DNA of 36,860 bases from Pseudoalteromonas piscicida (GCF_002744175.1 NZ_NKHF01000011.1:1-36860); one strand, 5' to 3'. Shown: positions 17,619 through 26,236, counted from the stretch's first letter. Notes: generated by a model not told the origin, from the letters alone. Made by a program: numbers and translations.

Positions 17619-17690
17619 GTTTTTGAGCTGACAAACTAACTTGGCTGATATGTAGATACATCAGCTGCGGGATGGTTGTCGCTCAAAAAC
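17619..17690 (+). other. Large hairpin between altA and altB
   Basis: GTTTTTGAGCTGACAA (17619-17634) pairs with TTGTCGCTCAAAAAC (17676-17690), leaving one bulged T. Inside, GCTGA...TCAGC (17644-17664) can form a second stem. No T-tract follows immediately. It occupies most of the only large gap (136 nt) in the operon. It could be a partial terminator, an RNase processing site, or a stabiliser that separates expression of altA from the rest. Confidence 0.6.
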
Positions 17691-17741
17691 ACGTAAAGAG
17701 TCGCTTTTCAATACATCATAGAAATCAAAAAGGATATAAAA

Positions 17742-18035
17742 ATGAGCAACTTAGAATCAATAACACAGTTTATTAAACAAGATATCATCGTTGATAATTT
17801 AGAAGTAGTAGACAGCATAGACGAAATAGAAGATGACGCTCAACTTATCGGAGATGGCCTAGATTTAGATAGCATTGAGGTGCTAGATCTTGTGGTCTCG
17901 ATTGAGAAAAAATACAACCTGAAATTCAAAGATTACCCAGAGCAAACCATCCAAGAAAAGATGAAAAACGTCAGTACATTAGCCCACTTTGTTCATGAAC
18001 AAGTTGAAGCTAAAGCGACCGCTGAAGCTTGTTGA
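17742..18035 (+). CDS. altB: Stand-alone acyl carrier protein
   Basis: 97 acidic residues with the phosphopantetheine site at Ser44 in LDLDSIEVLD. An ACP carries the growing acyl chain as a thioester. AAAAGGA precedes the start. It is followed 34 nt later by altC, which begins with a second carrier domain. Either could hold the aryl polyene during elongation, so the division of labour is open. No phosphopantetheinyl transferase is seen in the window, so a chromosomal one elsewhere must activate it. Confidence 0.88.
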   Translation: MSNLESITQFIKQDIIVDNLEVVDSIDEIEDDAQLIGDGLDLDSIEVLDLVVSIEKKYNLKFKDYPEQTIQEKMKNVSTLAHFVHEQVEAKATAEAC

Positions 18036-18069
18036 TCTGATAGTAACCATTTTCGCTTGGAAGGACACC

Positions 18070-19566
18070 ATGCAAACAAACAGTGCCATTCGTTCAAAAC
18101 TCATGCAACTGATAGAAGCTGAGTTGGAAGTAGATATAGAACAATTAGATTTATTAGATGATGATGCCAACTTACTTGAGGCACCACTATTTCTCGACTC
18201 GGTCGACCTCATGCAGTTATCAGCGGCATGCAAAAAAGCGTTCAAGTTAAGCGATTTGGGCGAATTGAGCACTGTTACTCTGAAGACATTAACGGATCAA
18301 ATCACAACCAAGCTGACGCAACAGAAGCAAATTAACGTATTAGAAACTTGGACAGATCAACATACTGCACTCAGTGAACAAACGCTGCTTACGATTATTC
18401 AAGCAAGCCAAAATATTGAGATATCAGGCGCGGTAAGAGTAATAAAAGACAATGCGCCATGCGATATTATTAAAAGCGCCATGATCTTACTGGCACATAA
18501 TATCACCCCTGTGTTAAGTGCAAATACCGCCACTACTGCCGATGCATTCAGTTGGCGAGAGCTACCGATAGCTGAGCAAGACACCCCGCCCCTGTTCAGC
18601 TCAATAACCCAGTTTTTACAACACCATAGTGATAAAACCATTGGTTTTGAAACCTCTGGCAGCACAGGTAAACCACAAACGTGGCAAAAGTCCATCGCTT
18701 CTCTTCATGCTGAGGCGGTCACCTTCGCAGACACTTTCGGTTTTGGCGACATAGATTACTTCTGTGCATGTGTCGATATTCGCCACATGTTTGGATTTAT
18801 TTGGGCATTTATGCTCCCGCTACAACTGAATAAACCGGTCTGTTATGAGTTAGGTTCAACACCTGACTTACAGCCCGTTCAAGATAAAGGTATCGCTGTA
18901 ATATTGACTCCAACCATGTTTGATTTTGTTGCGGATCAGCTCGGTAAGCAGCATCACTACTTAATCAGCTCAGGAGCACCGTTCAAAGGCGAGAAAGAGC
19001 AAAAACTAGCGCTATTAACCGAGCAAAAAGCACTGTCTCTCAGGGCTTTTGAGGTGCTAGGAAGCACAGAAACAGGTGGTATTGGTTATCGGCCACTTGC
19101 CTGTAACGAAACCCTATTCACTAAATTTAGCGTTGTCGATATTTATCAAAATGCTGAGCACAAAACCATGCTTAACTCACCATTTTTGGTTACTAACTGC
19201 GCAGCATTTGAACTCAAAGACAAGTTAATTTTTACAAACGAAAATCAGTTCAAACACGCAGGTAGAGCTGATCAGATTTTTAAATATGCCGGTAAACGCT
19301 ACTCATTGCAGAGTATCGAAAAGGTCCTACAAGAACGCTTTGCAGGACTCCGTCATCGCGTCTTCTTCATTGAAGATAATAACAACAATAAAGGAGGCGA
19401 ATTAGTCGCCTTTGTCGAAGGATTGTCTTGCATCCCAACACTACAGGATATCCGAAGTTGGTTTAAAGATTTACCCACGCCACAAGTGCATTTTCTTGCC
19501 CAATTTCCAGAAAATGAGCTAGGCAAAATCACCCTATCGGCACTACAGGAATGCGTACATGAATAA
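18070..19566 (+). CDS. altC: Carrier protein fused to an acyl/aryl-AMP ligase
   Basis: 498 residues from the ATG at 18070 (AAGGA upstream); a longer reading from 17989 would overlap altB and has no support. Residues 1-80 look like a carrier domain with LFLDSVDLM and Ser44 at the phosphopantetheine position. The rest is an adenylate-forming ligase: P-loop TSGSTGKPQ near 195 (Gln at a position usually Lys), VLGSTETGG, GRADQIFK, and Lys486 in ELGKIT as the C-terminal lysine. It probably activates p-coumarate and loads it on its own or AltB's carrier. The design recalls the aryl polyene AMP-ligases. It overlaps altD by 8 nt. Confidence 0.82.
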   Translation: MQTNSAIRSKLMQLIEAELEVDIEQLDLLDDDANLLEAPLFLDSVDLMQLSAACKKAFKLSDLGELSTVTLKTLTDQITTKLTQQKQINVLETWTDQHTALSEQTLLTIIQASQNIEISGAVRVIKDNAPCDIIKSAMILLAHNITPVLSANTATTADAFSWRELPIAEQDTPPLFSSITQFLQHHSDKTIGFETSGSTGKPQTWQKSIASLHAEAVTFADTFGFGDIDYFCACVDIRHMFGFIWAFMLPLQLNKPVCYELGSTPDLQPVQDKGIAVILTPTMFDFVADQLGKQHHYLISSGAPFKGEKEQKLALLTEQKALSLRAFEVLGSTETGGIGYRPLACNETLFTKFSVVDIYQNAEHKTMLNSPFLVTNCAAFELKDKLIFTNENQFKHAGRADQIFKYAGKRYSLQSIEKVLQERFAGLRHRVFFIEDNNNNKGGELVAFVEGLSCIPTLQDIRSWFKDLPTPQVHFLAQFPENELGKITLSALQECVHE

Positions 19567-21742
19567 CAAACAACAAACTTTCATTACTGGTTATGGTGTG
19601 CTTTGTGCTGCTGGCGACAACCGCCAAGCATTACTAAATAGTATCAAACAAAGCCGTACTGGCATAAACCGCATTGACCGTTTCGACACCCAAGGACTGG
19701 CACATAATGTTGGTGCATTAGCAATCAACTTTGAAACACATACCACAGATAATTTCGAAATGGATTTGGCAAGTCAGTATGCGATCCACGCCGTAGAAGA
19801 GGCACTGACACATGCAGAATTGGCGTTGAGCCAGGTAGAAAGCACACGGGTCGCTTTTATTTTAGGCAACGCTAACTGTGGCATGTTTTCGTTAATGGAA
19901 AGCATCAAGGGCCAGCATCAACAAGGGTTTAAGTTCTACCCGCCGCACCAGATAGCAACCGACGTTAGCCGCCATTTTGGCATTCAAGGCCCTGTAATGA
20001 CGTTTACCTCAGCGTGCACGGCAAGCAGCAGCGCCATTGCTTTTGCCAAACAACTTATTGAGAACAACCAAGCCGATGTGGTTATTGCAGGTGGTGCCGA
20101 TGCCCTTAGTGAGCTTGTTTACGGTGGCTTTCAATCGGTGCAATCACTCAGTCCTGAACCTTGTGCTCCATACAGCGAAAAAATGGGCTTAAGCCTAGGT
20201 GAAGGCGCTGGCTTTTTAGTGTTCGAGTCGAAGCAGCATGTTGATAAGCGTAGCGCCACTGCTCGTTATCAATTATTGGCAACAGGTTCCAGCTTAGACG
20301 CTCACCATGCAACCGCCCCCAACCCAGAAGGTGACGGTGTACGTCGAGCATTCTTGCAGACACTCTCTTATGCACCTGTTGCGGCTAGCAGCATTGAATA
20401 CATCAATAGCCATGGTACAGGCACCCCCGCAAATGATGGTGCCGAGCTTAACGGGATTAAAGCTGCCATTGGCGCTGAAGCAATGCAAGCAACCTTGGTC
20501 TCTAGCAGTAAATCTTACTTTGGTCATACCCTAGGTGCCGCGGGTGCGGTAGAGCTTATTTCAACCCTAGTTAGCCAAGATGATGGGCTGTTACCTGCAA
20601 CACTTGGAGTTGATTCAGTCAGGTCGTGTTGCCAAGAATATCAGTTAGTAGCGAATCAACCTAAGCCTCACGTTGCCGACGTCTTTGCCGTGACTAACTC
20701 TGCGTTTGGCGGGCATAACACCAGCATGTTACTCAGTAGGCAAGAAAAGACATTATCCTGTGCGACATCACAACCAGTTTATCTGTTAGCTGCCACCAGC
20801 CTGTCTGATGAAAAAGTCTATAGCGCCAGACAAAATAAAACCGACAGCTTTGCTGAGTTTAACTTGAAAAAGCAATTCCCAGCGCTCTTTCAGCGTCGCA
20901 CGCCAAGCGTGGCACAATTTGCTTTAGGCGCCTGCCAATTTGCACTGCAAGATAGCGAACTGGATATAACCCAGTTACCACTCAACGAATTTGCCGCCTA
21001 CTACGCCAACCCAATTGGCTCACTAGAAACGTTAGATAAAAACCTAGCGTCTTTCTCAGAAGGCATTGCAGAGCTTAAAAGCACGCATTTTCCAAATACA
21101 GTCGTCAATGCCACATTGGGGCAGTTGGCTTTGGGATTTGGCTTTAAAAACTCCGCCACTTGCGTAAGCGACTTAGGCAATGACTTTTTGCACGCACTTT
21201 GGAGTGCGTCTTTTGATATGCGTGAAGGCCGTAGCCAGTACGCTATGGTATGCAGCTCACAAGATGATACAGCGCTTTCGCAACAGGTTTGGGCAGCCCA
21301 TCAATTTAAAGCGGATATTGGTCATTTTGCAGGGGCTGCACTGCTGGCAACCGCAGAGGTGATACCAACTGGCTATCAGGCTCTGGCTGAGTTGGTTGAT
21401 TTTATCTACATCAACGATGTCAACGATCACAAAGCACTAGACCGGTTACTGGCCACCCATACCCGAGCACTCAGCAAAGTCGGAAACGTGGTGCTAAGTA
21501 CACAGCATGATGATGCATTTGCCACGATTGCGGCCAGCTTAGACGGACACCTACCTCAAGCACAACTTATTAAATATCAGCCATCCACGGCTTCATTACA
21601 CAGTACCGAATTAGCGGTACAAGCATTAATGCAAGCACTGAATACACCAACGAATAATACCGAGTTAGATCAAACCCTACTCCTAAGCGTTAATCTCGCG
21701 GGAAGTATGACGGGATGTATTTTACGAACAGTAAGGAAATAA
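19559..21742 (+). CDS. altD: Ketosynthase fused to a chain-length-factor-like half
   Basis: 727 residues, nearly twice a normal ketosynthase. The N-terminal half (about 5-400) is a complete KS with Cys153 (TSACTAS), His285 (HGTGTP), Lys318 and His323 (FGHTLGAAGA). The C-terminal half (about 430-727) resembles a KS again, in IGSLETLDKN, FPNTVVNATLGQ and ALWSASFDMREGRSQYA, but reads SDLGND (537-542) where the active Cys should be and has no HGTGT. This is the pattern of a chain-length factor. KS-CLF pairs build aryl polyenes and type II polyketides; here the two seem joined in one chain. It would extend the coumaroyl starter with malonyl units. It overlaps altC and ends 1 nt before altE. Confidence 0.85.
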   Translation: MNNKQQTFITGYGVLCAAGDNRQALLNSIKQSRTGINRIDRFDTQGLAHNVGALAINFETHTTDNFEMDLASQYAIHAVEEALTHAELALSQVESTRVAFILGNANCGMFSLMESIKGQHQQGFKFYPPHQIATDVSRHFGIQGPVMTFTSACTASSSAIAFAKQLIENNQADVVIAGGADALSELVYGGFQSVQSLSPEPCAPYSEKMGLSLGEGAGFLVFESKQHVDKRSATARYQLLATGSSLDAHHATAPNPEGDGVRRAFLQTLSYAPVAASSIEYINSHGTGTPANDGAELNGIKAAIGAEAMQATLVSSSKSYFGHTLGAAGAVELISTLVSQDDGLLPATLGVDSVRSCCQEYQLVANQPKPHVADVFAVTNSAFGGHNTSMLLSRQEKTLSCATSQPVYLLAATSLSDEKVYSARQNKTDSFAEFNLKKQFPALFQRRTPSVAQFALGACQFALQDSELDITQLPLNEFAAYYANPIGSLETLDKNLASFSEGIAELKSTHFPNTVVNATLGQLALGFGFKNSATCVSDLGNDFLHALWSASFDMREGRSQYAMVCSSQDDTALSQQVWAAHQFKADIGHFAGAALLATAEVIPTGYQALAELVDFIYINDVNDHKALDRLLATHTRALSKVGNVVLSTQHDDAFATIAASLDGHLPQAQLIKYQPSTASLHSTELAVQALMQALNTPTNNTELDQTLLLSVNLAGSMTGCILRTVRK

Positions 21743-21743
21743 G

Positions 21744-22511
21744 ATGACGACCGTGATCGAAGTGAAAAACTTAAGGAAGGTCTACAAAAGAACACGCAAA
21801 GTCGCTGTAGACGACGTGTCATTTAGCGTGAGTGAAGGCGAATGCTTTGGACTCCTTGGGCCCAATGGTGCAGGTAAAACCACCACGTTGGAAATACTTC
21901 AAGGCCTGCGCAGTGCCACTTCAGGCGAGGTGACATTATTTGGTCTCAATTGGAAGCAAGATGAAACTAAGTTACGCAGCCTGATGGGCGGTGTAATGCA
22001 GCATAATAACCTCTACGAAAAACTCAAAGTAAAAGAATGCGTTGAGTTATTTGCTAGCTTTTATCCAAGCTACACGCCAATTGACACGCTACTAGAGCGC
22101 TTCAACTTGAGCGAGAAAAAAGAAGCGTGGCTCAGTGAACTCAGTGGCGGACAGAAACAGCGAGTGTTTCTAGCAATGGCCGTCGTGGGTAATCCAAAGC
22201 TGGTGTTTTTAGATGAGCCAACCACGGGGCTTGACCCCACCAGCCGCCAAGAATTTTGGCACATTATTAAAGACCTCAAAGAAGCGGGCACCTGTGTGAT
22301 GTTAACGACCCATTACATGGATGAAGCTGAGTTCTTATGTGACAACTTAGCCATTATCAACTCTGGGCAAATCATCGAGTCTGGTGCTCCAAGCGACATC
22401 ATTAATCGCACCTTTGAAACGCCAGTGATCAAAGAACCCAGAAAAGCCACACTCAACGACGTATTTTTGAAACTCACAGGTTCCACGATGGAGAGGGAAA
22501 GTTATGCCTGA
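21744..22511 (+). CDS. altE: ABC transporter ATP-binding protein
   Basis: 255 residues of the DrrA/CcmA type. Walker A GPNGAGKT (Lys45), signature LSGGQKQR (133-140), Walker B LVFLDEPTTGLD (Asp157, Glu158) and switch His in TTHYMDEAE are all intact. AAGGAAATAAG precedes the start, 1 nt after altD. It overlaps the permease gene altF by 8 nt, so the two are translated together. The likely role is export of the lipopeptide or self-resistance. Confidence 0.9.
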   Translation: MTTVIEVKNLRKVYKRTRKVAVDDVSFSVSEGECFGLLGPNGAGKTTTLEILQGLRSATSGEVTLFGLNWKQDETKLRSLMGGVMQHNNLYEKLKVKECVELFASFYPSYTPIDTLLERFNLSEKKEAWLSELSGGQKQRVFLAMAVVGNPKLVFLDEPTTGLDPTSRQEFWHIIKDLKEAGTCVMLTTHYMDEAEFLCDNLAIINSGQIIESGAPSDIINRTFETPVIKEPRKATLNDVFLKLTGSTMERESYA

Positions 22512-23619
22512 GTTAAGTCAAACAAAGCTATATCCATTTTGGCAATTAATGATGGTCAATATTCGACCTTTCTTCCGTGATAAAGCGGTGTTGCTATGGA
22601 CATTCGGTTTACCTATTTTCATTGCTTTATTACTGATCCAAGCCTTCTCCGGTGGACCAAAAATGTCACCGATGAATGTGGTTGTGATGCATGGCGAACA
22701 AATCGAACAGAAGTGGTTACAAGCGATGGACGAAGACCCATTAGTCACCGTTACACGCCTTTCGCAAACGGATTCGATTGTGCTGGAAGACAGTTTTGCC
22801 TCAGCACAATTAGCTGAGGTAATTAGCTCACCAGGCTCCGTGCTACGTAAGTTGCAAAATGAAATTAGTCCAGAGGTGTATCTAGCACCGAATGCGATGT
22901 TTTCTACCCATAACTCCGATGAATCATTAATGGCACGTAACTACTTATTGCGTCTGAAAACACAAGCCAATGGCGATGCGATGCAAAGCAATGTTATTAG
23001 CGTCAAAGGTTATCGCTACACAGATTGGCTGATCCCTGGGATCATCGTGTTGCAGGTTCTCGGCTTAGCACTGGTGTCGATTGCCAATAGTCTAGTATCT
23101 GACCGGCAAAACGGCTTTTTCAAACGCCTACGCCTCTCCCCTTTTAAGCGCCGTGATTACATTATCGGGATTGTGCTTGCACGCTTGTTCTTACTCGTCT
23201 TCCAAATGGTGATCTTATTCGTAGCATTTCACTTTCTATTTGGTTATACGCTGCAAGGCAATATTGTCGATATCGTTGCGGTGATGGCGTTAGGCTCATT
23301 TTGTATCTGTATGCTAGGTGTTTTAGTGGGCGCACGCAGCCAAAGAGTCGAAGTATCTTCAGGTATTGCGAACCTGCTTTATTTTCCCTTAATGTTTTTG
23401 TCAGGCATTTATTTCGACACTGCCAACTTCCCAACTCTGTTACGAGAAATTGTCTCGTTACTCCCCACCACCGCATTTTTGGACGCCTTGCGCTTAGTGG
23501 CGAATCAAGGCGTCGAGCTTGCTGCTGTTAGCCGTCAATTGATTATTTTAAGCGTTACCAGTGTGGTGTTTTTTCTCATTGTTTACTTTTGCTTTGACTG
23601 GGGAGATGAAAAGTCATGA
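22504..23619 (+). CDS. altF: ABC-2 type permease
   Basis: 371 residues. One membrane segment near 30-50 (LLWTFGLPIFIALLLIQ) is followed by an external domain of about 130 residues. Then come five or six membrane segments from about 178 to the end (WLIPGIIVLQVLGLALV, FLLVFQMVILFVAFHF, FPLMFLSGIYF). This is the ABC-2/DrrB layout. It pairs with AltE. The stop overlaps the altG start in ATGA, and GAGAGGGAAAG lies before its own start. Substrate inferred from the cluster. Confidence 0.88.
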   Translation: MPELSQTKLYPFWQLMMVNIRPFFRDKAVLLWTFGLPIFIALLLIQAFSGGPKMSPMNVVVMHGEQIEQKWLQAMDEDPLVTVTRLSQTDSIVLEDSFASAQLAEVISSPGSVLRKLQNEISPEVYLAPNAMFSTHNSDESLMARNYLLRLKTQANGDAMQSNVISVKGYRYTDWLIPGIIVLQVLGLALVSIANSLVSDRQNGFFKRLRLSPFKRRDYIIGIVLARLFLLVFQMVILFVAFHFLFGYTLQGNIVDIVAVMALGSFCICMLGVLVGARSQRVEVSSGIANLLYFPLMFLSGIYFDTANFPTLLREIVSLLPTTAFLDALRLVANQGVELAAVSRQLIILSVTSVVFFLIVYFCFDWGDEKS

Positions 23620-24014
23620 TCACCGACAATTTGCCACATAAGGCACCATTTAAATTTGCAGACAAGATCATTGAACACTCACCGGGAGAGATGATTGTTG
23701 GGCTCAAGTTTGTCTCACACAACGAGCCGGGCTTACAGGGACATTTTCCCGACGAACCTATCTTTCCAGGGGTACTCATTATTGAAACCATGGCACAAAT
23801 AAGTGGCCTGTGCTGCAACAACACCCATAAAGGGGGCATGTTGTCTTCAATTGAAAAGGCTAAGTTTAGCCGCCCTGTTCGCCCCGGCGAAATAATGAAA
23901 GTGACAGCGAAATTAGAGACCGAGTTTGGCGCAATGGCTCGATTCAAAACGCAAGCGCACGTTGAAGATGAGTTGGTCGCAAAAGCCGAACTCACCATTG
24001 TTTACACGGATTAA
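23616..24014 (+). CDS. altG: FabZ-like 3-hydroxyacyl-ACP dehydratase
   Basis: 132 residues, single hotdog fold. The FabZ signature is clear: LPHKAPFKFAD at the N-terminus and GHFPDEPIFPGVLIIETMAQ, with His43 and Glu57 as the catalytic pair. It would dehydrate the 3-hydroxyacyl intermediate to leave a trans double bond after each round. No enoyl reductase is in the cluster, as expected for a conjugated polyene. It is the only dehydratase visible here. It is joined to altF by ATGA. Confidence 0.88.
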   Translation: MITDNLPHKAPFKFADKIIEHSPGEMIVGLKFVSHNEPGLQGHFPDEPIFPGVLIIETMAQISGLCCNNTHKGGMLSSIEKAKFSRPVRPGEIMKVTAKLETEFGAMARFKTQAHVEDELVAKAELTIVYTD

Positions 24015-24025
24015 GGAATTAGCTT

Positions 24026-24757
24026 GTGTTTACCGGAAAGACAGTAGTAGTAACTGGCGTATCCAAAGGGATAGGCAAAGGCATCGCACTCGCCTTTTTA
24101 CAGGGGGGTGCACGCGTATACGGTATTTGTCGCACACAAACGCCCATTGCAGAGTTACATCAACCTGAGTATGAAGCTCGCTTTATCCAGCAAAGTGGCA
24201 ACATTATCGATAGTGAGTTTGTGAATGCAGCTATTCGTCAAGCGATTAGCGACACAGGCCGAGTCGATGTACTTGTGAATAACGCAGGAGTAACCCGCGA
24301 CAGCTTGTTTTCACAAATGTCTTATGACGCATTCCACGACGTGTTAGACATAAACTTTAAAGGCACTTTGCTGTGCTGCCAAGCCGTACTACCTGTGATG
24401 ACGAAACAGGGCGCTGGCAAAATTATCAATATGGTGTCGCAAAGCGGGATCAGTGGCCGCGAAGGACAAGCCAACTACGCCACCTCAAAGGGCGCAATAA
24501 TTGGATTAACTCGGACAATTGCACGGCAATATGGACACTGTGGCATTTACTGTAATGCCTTAGCGCCAACCTTTATTGCCACCGATATGATTGACGATAT
24601 TCCTGCCAGCATTATCAATCCGGTGTTGAAACACACGGCGCTTGGCCGTGTTGGTAGCGTAAAGGAAATTGCGGATGCCACACTTTACCTCGCTTCTAGT
24701 GCGTCGAATTATCAAACTGGAAATGTACTCAGACTGGATGGAGGGCTTGCGGTATGA
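24026..24757 (+). CDS. altH: FabG-like 3-ketoacyl-ACP reductase
   Basis: 243 residues of the short-chain dehydrogenase family. The start is GTG at 24026 with AAGGAA upstream. The cofactor motif TGVSKGIG is at 10-17, NNAG at 85-88, and the catalytic set is Ser138, Tyr151 and Lys155 at the spacing of E. coli FabG. It reduces the 3-ketoacyl intermediate with NADPH after each AltD condensation. It overlaps altI in ATGA, so AltH and its inactive-looking relative are probably made in equal amounts. Confidence 0.9.
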   Translation: MFTGKTVVVTGVSKGIGKGIALAFLQGGARVYGICRTQTPIAELHQPEYEARFIQQSGNIIDSEFVNAAIRQAISDTGRVDVLVNNAGVTRDSLFSQMSYDAFHDVLDINFKGTLLCCQAVLPVMTKQGAGKIINMVSQSGISGREGQANYATSKGAIIGLTRTIARQYGHCGIYCNALAPTFIATDMIDDIPASIINPVLKHTALGRVGSVKEIADATLYLASSASNYQTGNVLRLDGGLAV

Positions 24758-25461
24758 ATGCTCAAGCGTTTATTTTGCTTTATCCAACCGGTGAGTTTGA
24801 TAACCACTTTATTACCCATTTATTATCACAAAAGCACCCCTTGCTGCTGATTAATGCCAGCCCTGAGGTTGTTGCACATAACCCAGAAGCAATGCATTTA
24901 TCTCTAAGTGCACCGCTTAGTACGTCAGACACAGCGGCGCTATTAGACTGGTTTGAAATCAACCACAAACAACAAGAAGTGATGGTGCTGCATTGTGCAA
25001 ACCGCCTTGATGAGAGCAAGTTGCTTGAAGACATCAGCGTGGGTGAGCAAGTAATAGCTCGGCTGGAAAATGCCTTTGCTGTACTTCGAGTGATCGCCGA
25101 TAACTTAAGGATTAGTGGTGGTAACTTAGTGTTTTTGACGCAATCAGACACCTTAAATTACGAATTAGAAGCCACTGCTAGTGTCTGTAATCACGCCCAT
25201 AATGCGCTGATGATGACGCTCGCTCGAGAATATCAAGGTAGTAAGCTTGCGGTGAATAGCTTTGTACTCCCTCTACTTGCAACCGACAGCAAAGCAGCGA
25301 GAATGCAAAAACGCAACCTTAAAGGTGGTGTGCTTGGGGCGCGCCCTGCGGTATTTAGCTACCAAGATCTCGTTGAATACCTAGTCAACTTTATGAAAAC
25401 CAACACGATGCTAACCGGCCAGTCGATAGCATTTACGCCTACGTTGGAGCTCAAGCTATGA
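24754..25461 (+). CDS. altI: Degenerate short-chain dehydrogenase-like protein (no catalytic residues)
   Basis: 235 residues that align with AltH in the last two thirds. ATASVCNHAHNALMMTLARE matches the active-helix region of AltH, and LREYQ/LAVNSF-type residues follow at the same spacing. Relative to AltH, Tyr151 becomes Ala142, Lys155 becomes Asn146, Ser138 becomes Thr129, and the glycine-rich cofactor motif is replaced by YPTGEFDNHF. It should not bind NADP(H) normally or reduce anything. Since the frame is intact and coupled to both neighbours by ATGA overlaps, it looks kept for a structural task, possibly a partner subunit for AltH. That is inference. GGAGGG precedes the start inside altH. 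Confidence 0.75.
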   Translation: MNAQAFILLYPTGEFDNHFITHLLSQKHPLLLINASPEVVAHNPEAMHLSLSAPLSTSDTAALLDWFEINHKQQEVMVLHCANRLDESKLLEDISVGEQVIARLENAFAVLRVIADNLRISGGNLVFLTQSDTLNYELEATASVCNHAHNALMMTLAREYQGSKLAVNSFVLPLLATDSKAARMQKRNLKGGVLGARPAVFSYQDLVEYLVNFMKTNTMLTGQSIAFTPTLELKL

Positions 25462-26213
25462 TGCCGGTTGACCTCTATTGTTTTCATCATGCTGGCGGCT
25501 CGTCTCTGTTCTTTCGGCAGTGGGCACAGCATTTACCTGACCATTGGCAACTACACGGCATCGACTTACCAGGCCGAGGCACCAAGGCGGGCATGCAATC
25601 TTTACGGGACTGGGATGAGGCACTTAGTCACTTAAGTAGTAACACGCAACTTCAGCCGCGCAGTGAGCGGCTGTGTGTGTTCTTTGGCCATAGCCTAGGA
25701 GGCATGGTGGCGTATAAGCTCGCAGATCACCTCCGCAAACATGCTTTGGCAACTCCTGACTTAGTATGCCTATCTGCCTGCCGTGCTCCCTGTATTCCAT
25801 CGGTGACTCAGTACGCTAAATTGAGTGACAGCGACCTACTCTCCACTTTGTATCAGCTCGATATGCTACCAAAGCACCGGTTGAGCCAAGAGGTGGAAGC
25901 GGTGGTCGCAAGTATGTTTAAGGATGATTTTACACTCGCGGAGCAAAGCGTTAGCACGGATATCACCCTAACCATGCCTGTTGAACTTATTTTGGCAACG
26001 CAGGACCACTTGGTAAATCCCGAGTCTTATGATGCTTGGTCTGCGTACTGCGAGAACCATTTTCAGCACCACCATGTTGGAGGCGATCATATGTATTTAC
26101 AACAACATCCAACGCTTGCATGTGAGGTGCTTATTGCCGCGGTAGCGCGACATCTGACCCGCTTGCAACAAGCAAAATACCAAAAAGCAAACTGGCAAAA
26201 GCCGCTGTGTTAA
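25458..26213 (+). CDS. altJ: Type II thioesterase
   Basis: 251 residues, alpha/beta hydrolase. Opening CFHHAGGSS and DLPGRG are typical of stand-alone NRPS/PKS thioesterases. The triad is Ser79 (GHSLGG), Asp183 (LATQDHLV) and His211 (GGDHMYL). Such enzymes clear wrong or stalled acyl groups from carrier proteins and are not the release enzyme of the assembly line. The start overlaps the altI stop in ATGA, with GGAG upstream, and altK follows 23 nt later. Confidence 0.9.
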   Translation: MMPVDLYCFHHAGGSSLFFRQWAQHLPDHWQLHGIDLPGRGTKAGMQSLRDWDEALSHLSSNTQLQPRSERLCVFFGHSLGGMVAYKLADHLRKHALATPDLVCLSACRAPCIPSVTQYAKLSDSDLLSTLYQLDMLPKHRLSQEVEAVVASMFKDDFTLAEQSVSTDITLTMPVELILATQDHLVNPESYDAWSAYCENHFQHHHVGGDHMYLQQHPTLACEVLIAAVARHLTRLQQAKYQKANWQKPLC

Positions 26214-26236
26214 GGCGAAAAAACAAGGATAACGCA

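Noticed and set aside
17989..18069. Longer N-terminus for AltC starting inside altB
   Set aside because: The carrier fold begins at the ATG at 18070, which has its own AAGGA site; the extra 27 residues are antisense-free overlap with altB without support.
24754..25461. AltI as a pseudogene
   Set aside because: The frame is intact, of full length, and coupled to both neighbours by start-stop overlaps; loss of catalytic residues alone does not make it a broken gene.
26207..26236. GTG start ten codons before the chosen altK start
   Set aside because: It lies inside the altJ end and lacks a ribosome site; ATG at 26237 has AAGGA.
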